A DNA stretch of 9,045 bases, from contig JAHEGF010000128.1 in NCBI GenBank assembly GCA_024645155.1, positions 1 to 9,045 on the forward strand. Reading direction: 5' to 3'. The notes beneath the pieces were generated by a model that was given only the letters and a program-made list of their open reading frames with translations, had not been told where the DNA came from and did not search any database. How positions within the stretch are numbered: position 1 is the stretch's first letter; each line of letters starts with the position of its first letter. Shown here one piece after another: positions 6,650 through 9,045 of this stretch. A program made the position numbers and the translations under genes. The stretch is from Phyllobacteriaceae bacterium. GTDB lineage: Bacteria; Pseudomonadota; Alphaproteobacteria; Rhizobiales; Rhizobiaceae.

Positions 6650-8272
6650 TCACCGTTTGCCCGTGCGCAGCCGAAAGCGCTGGATTTTGCCAGTCTGAGT
6701 TTTAGGCAAATCAGATGTGAAGACTACGGATCGTGGATACTTGTAAGGGGCGATTTTCTCCTTGACGTAATCCTGTAACCGCTTAGCCGTATCATCGTTT
6801 GCATCCGCCTTGCCGTTGAGCACGACATAGGCCTGAACGATCTGCCCGCGTTGTTCATCGGGTATCCCGATCACTGCACATTCGGCGACTGCGTCATGGG
6901 ATAACAATGCCGCTTCCACTTCTGGCCCGGCAATATTGTAGCCTGACGAAATGATCATATCGTCACTGCGAGCGGCAAAATGGAAAAAGCCATCGCTGTC
7001 CCTGGTGAAGGAATCGCCAGTAAGATTCCAGCCGTCACTTACATAATCTGACTGACGTTTGTCGGCGAGATACCGGCAACCGGTTGGGCCGCGTACAGCA
7101 AGCCGGCCAACCTCACCGTTGGCTACGGGTTGCATATTTTCATCGACTATTACTGCTTCATATCCAGTCACCGGCTTGCCGGTACAAGCGGGTCTGGAAT
7201 CGTCAAACCGGTTGGAGATGAAAATATGCAGCAATTCGGTTGCCCCTATGCCATCAAGCATCGGCTTACCGGTTTTCTCGAGCCACTGCTTATAAATCGG
7301 CGCGGGAAGGGTCTCACCAGCAGAAACGGCACATCGCAAAGAGGATAAGTCTGCCCCATCCTCCATCGCTGACAACATCACACGGTATGCGGTAGGCGCT
7401 GTAAAGCAGACGGTAGCTTTGTACTCCTCAATAATGTCTATCATGTTTTGCGGAGAAGCTTCTTCAAGAAGCGTTGCCGAAGCCCCGAACCGGAGGGGAA
7501 ATATTGCAAGTCCGCCGAGACCGAATGTGAATGCGAGTGGCGGGGATCCGACAAAGATGTCGTCCGGTGTAACATCAAGCACTTCTTTGGCATATCCATC
7601 CGCAATAATCAGGAGATCACGGTGAAAATGCATGGTTGCTTTTGGTTCGCCGGTAGTTCCTGAAGTGAACCCGAGTAGTGCGACATCATCGCGACCTGTT
7701 TTGACGGCCTCAAAGCGGACCGGTTTTCCCAGAGCCACGCGGTCGATTTCGGCATCGTGGTTCGCAGTTCCGTCGAAACCCACGACCTTTTCAAGAAATT
7801 TGCTGCCTTTGGCACAATTTACCAACTCATCCATTAACCGGGTGTCGCAAAGCGCCAGCGATATCTGCGCCTTGTCCACGATCTTCGTCAGTTCACCGGC
7901 GCGCAGCATTGGCATGGTGTTGACCACGACGGCGCCGGCTTTTGTCGCCGCCAACCAACAGGCGACCATGGCCGGATTGTTGGCAGATCGTATTAAAACC
8001 CTGTTCCCAGGTTTCACGCCGTAATTTTCGATCAACGCATGGGCAATGCGGTTGGTCCAGTCGGCAAGCTCCTTGTAGGTGCGCTTGCGTCCGTTTCCAA
8101 TGAGTGCAGTGTGATCGCCAAATCCCAGCTCGACCAAACGGTCAGTCAATTCAACAGCAGCGTTGATATGGTCGGGATATTCAAAGCCTGCCAACAAAAA
8201 ATCAGGCTGTTGCTCCGGCGGTGGCAGATTGTCACGGGCGAAAGTGTCAACATGTGCGGTAGGACCCAACAT
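6650..8272 (-). CDS. Aryl-CoA ligase, benzoate/2-aminobenzoate-CoA ligase group (AbmG-like)
   Basis: A cytoplasmic adenylate-forming ligase of 540 residues that would convert an aromatic carboxylic acid, ATP and CoA to the aroyl-CoA, AMP and pyrophosphate. It is complete: the P-loop FTSGTTGEPKA is at 202-212, the aromatic-ligase segment SPPLAFTFGLGG at 243-254, the adenylate motif GIGATELLHIF at 341-351, TGD at 418-420, the hinge FAARSDDMIISSGYN at 432-446, and PKTQTGKIQR with catalytic Lys529 (bases 6686-6688). The N-terminus MLGPTAHVDTFARDNLPP, the GIGATELLHIF motif and the FTFGLGG segment match what I recall of 2-aminobenzoate-CoA ligases and related benzoate-CoA ligases. The ATG follows the dehydrogenase stop by six bases, with GGGGCGG upstream overlapping the end of that gene. 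Substrate choice among benzoate, anthranilate, salicylate and similar acids cannot be fixed from sequence. Confidence 0.9.
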   Translation of the reverse strand: MLGPTAHVDTFARDNLPPPEQQPDFLLAGFEYPDHINAAVELTDRLVELGFGDHTALIGNGRKRTYKELADWTNRIAHALIENYGVKPGNRVLIRSANNPAMVACWLAATKAGAVVVNTMPMLRAGELTKIVDKAQISLALCDTRLMDELVNCAKGSKFLEKVVGFDGTANHDAEIDRVALGKPVRFEAVKTGRDDVALLGFTSGTTGEPKATMHFHRDLLIIADGYAKEVLDVTPDDIFVGSPPLAFTFGLGGLAIFPLRFGASATLLEEASPQNMIDIIEEYKATVCFTAPTAYRVMLSAMEDGADLSSLRCAVSAGETLPAPIYKQWLEKTGKPMLDGIGATELLHIFISNRFDDSRPACTGKPVTGYEAVIVDENMQPVANGEVGRLAVRGPTGCRYLADKRQSDYVSDGWNLTGDSFTRDSDGFFHFAARSDDMIISSGYNIAGPEVEAALLSHDAVAECAVIGIPDEQRGQIVQAYVVLNGKADANDDTAKRLQDYVKEKIAPYKYPRSVVFTSDLPKTQTGKIQRFRLRTGKR

Positions 8273-8278
8273 CTCAGT

Positions 8279-9045
8279 TTACCGCCCCTGATTTGCCAGT
8301 GTTTGACGGGCGATGATGACTTTTTGCACGTCAGATGCGCCTTCATAGATTCGAAGCGCGCGAATTTCCCTATAAAGGCTTTCGACGACATTCCCGCGGC
8401 GAACGCCGTCACCACCGTGAATTTGAACGGCCTTGTCAATGACATCCTGTGCATGGTCAGTTGCGTAAAGTTTCGCCATTGCCGCTTCCCGGCTGATGCG
8501 GGGAGCACCGGTATCTTTCAGCCAGGCGGCGCGATAAATGAGTAATGCTGATGCATCGATGTCGAGGGCCATGTCCGCGATGTGCCCTTGAACCATTTGC
8601 AGTTCGCTCAGTGGAGCGCCGAACAACTTCCTGTTTGAGGACCGGTGCAAGGTTTCATCAAGCGCTCGCCGCGCAAAGCCCAGTGCCGCAGCTGCCACAG
8701 TCGATCGAAAAACGTCGAGAACAGACATGGCAATCCTGAATCCCTGACCTGGTTGGCCAATGATGGCATCCGCGGAGATTCTGCAATTCTCAAATGACAG
8801 CCGTGCCAGCGGGTGCGGTGCAATCGTCTCCAGGCGTTCCGCGATTTTTAAGCCGGGCGTATCCGCAGGCACAATGAAAGCGGAAATCCCTCGTGCACCG
8901 GGTTCATCACCTGTGCGGGCAAAAACGCAGTAAACGTCAGCAATTCCGCCATTGGATATCCAGGTTTTTTCACCGTTGAGAACGTAACCACTTTTGGTTG
9001 ACGCCGCTGTTAGTTCCATGTTTGCAACATCGGAGCCCGAACTGG
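8279..9045 (-). CDS. Acyl-CoA dehydrogenase, 5' end missing
   Basis: An FAD-dependent acyl-CoA dehydrogenase. The frame stays open through the right edge. Upstream of the Met codon at 9019 it reads SSGSDVAN, matching the conserved flavin-contact region (G-S-D), so that Met is internal and the start lies outside. About 254 residues are visible out of the roughly 380 usual, so about 125 N-terminal residues are missing. Landmarks are the middle beta domain (LNGEKTWISNGGIADVYCVF), the C-terminal helical domain with RSSNRKLFGAPLSELQMVQ, the FAD/dimer region QIHGGDGVRRGN, and IYEGASDVQ, whose Glu (bases 8342-8344) sits at the catalytic base position of most family members. It precedes the aryl-CoA ligase by six bases in the same operon, so it probably oxidises a CoA-bound ring or ring-opened intermediate rather than a fatty acid. 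Confidence 0.92.
   Translation of the reverse strand, partial: SSGSDVANMELTAASTKSGYVLNGEKTWISNGGIADVYCVFARTGDEPGARGISAFIVPADTPGLKIAERLETIAPHPLARLSFENCRISADAIIGQPGQGFRIAMSVLDVFRSTVAAAALGFARRALDETLHRSSNRKLFGAPLSELQMVQGHIADMALDIDASALLIYRAAWLKDTGAPRISREAAMAKLYATDHAQDVIDKAVQIHGGDGVRRGNVVESLYREIRALRIYEGASDVQKVIIARQTLANQGR

Noticed and set aside
8039..8545. Plus-strand open frame of 168 codons opposite the ligase/dehydrogenase junction
   Set aside because: It is antisense to two well-supported coding regions, with no domain or convincing ribosome site.
1..9045. Mobile elements, CRISPR arrays, tRNA/rRNA genes, phage or defence genes
   Set aside because: I found no repeat arrays, transposase or integrase motifs, or RNA gene signatures. 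The window is almost entirely intact metabolic and transport genes.

Overview
The window looks like a piece of an alphaproteobacterial chromosome or large plasmid. GC is moderate (roughly low to mid 50s percent by eye), and the gene families and their order resemble Rhizobiales/Rhodobacterales-type catabolic operons. That placement is inference; no rRNA or lineage marker is present. The region is densely coding, with no tRNA, rRNA, CRISPR array, transposase or integrase seen.

Layout. At the left edge (1-1113, + strand) is the C-terminal two thirds of a malonyl-CoA synthetase (MatB-like). After a 56-base convergent gap, everything to the right edge lies on the minus strand and reads as one operon, in transcription order from the right: acyl-CoA dehydrogenase (N-terminus off the edge), an aryl-CoA ligase of the benzoate/2-aminobenzoate-CoA ligase group, a periplasmic substrate-binding protein, two branched-chain-type ABC permeases (LivH-like and LivM-like), two ABC ATPases (LivG-like and LivF-like), a 4-hydroxybenzoyl-CoA-type thioesterase, and a RidA-family protein. 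Several junctions overlap or nearly touch (TGATG, ATGA, 8-base overlaps, a 2-base gap), which suggests translational coupling. The only sizeable gaps flank the substrate-binding protein gene: 108 bases before it and 66 after it.

How the genes fit together. The binding protein and four ABC subunits form a complete HAAT-type importer. The ligase would activate the imported aromatic acid to its CoA thioester, the dehydrogenase would act on a CoA-bound intermediate, and the thioesterase could release CoA from stalled intermediates. This matches the gene order I recall for CoA-dependent aminobenzoate or salicylate clusters (the 2-aminobenzoyl-CoA monooxygenase/reductase type). The key oxygenase is not in the window and would be expected beyond the right edge, so the substrate is an inference.

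Points of most interest are: a RidA-family protein with Met at the usual catalytic Arg position, in an operon whose likely intermediate is an enamine; a strong all-G/C stem-loop with competing pairings just after the binding-protein gene; and an ATPase with Asp-Lys at its H-loop. I see no wholly new system, but the Rid-like protein and the intercistronic hairpin deserve checking.
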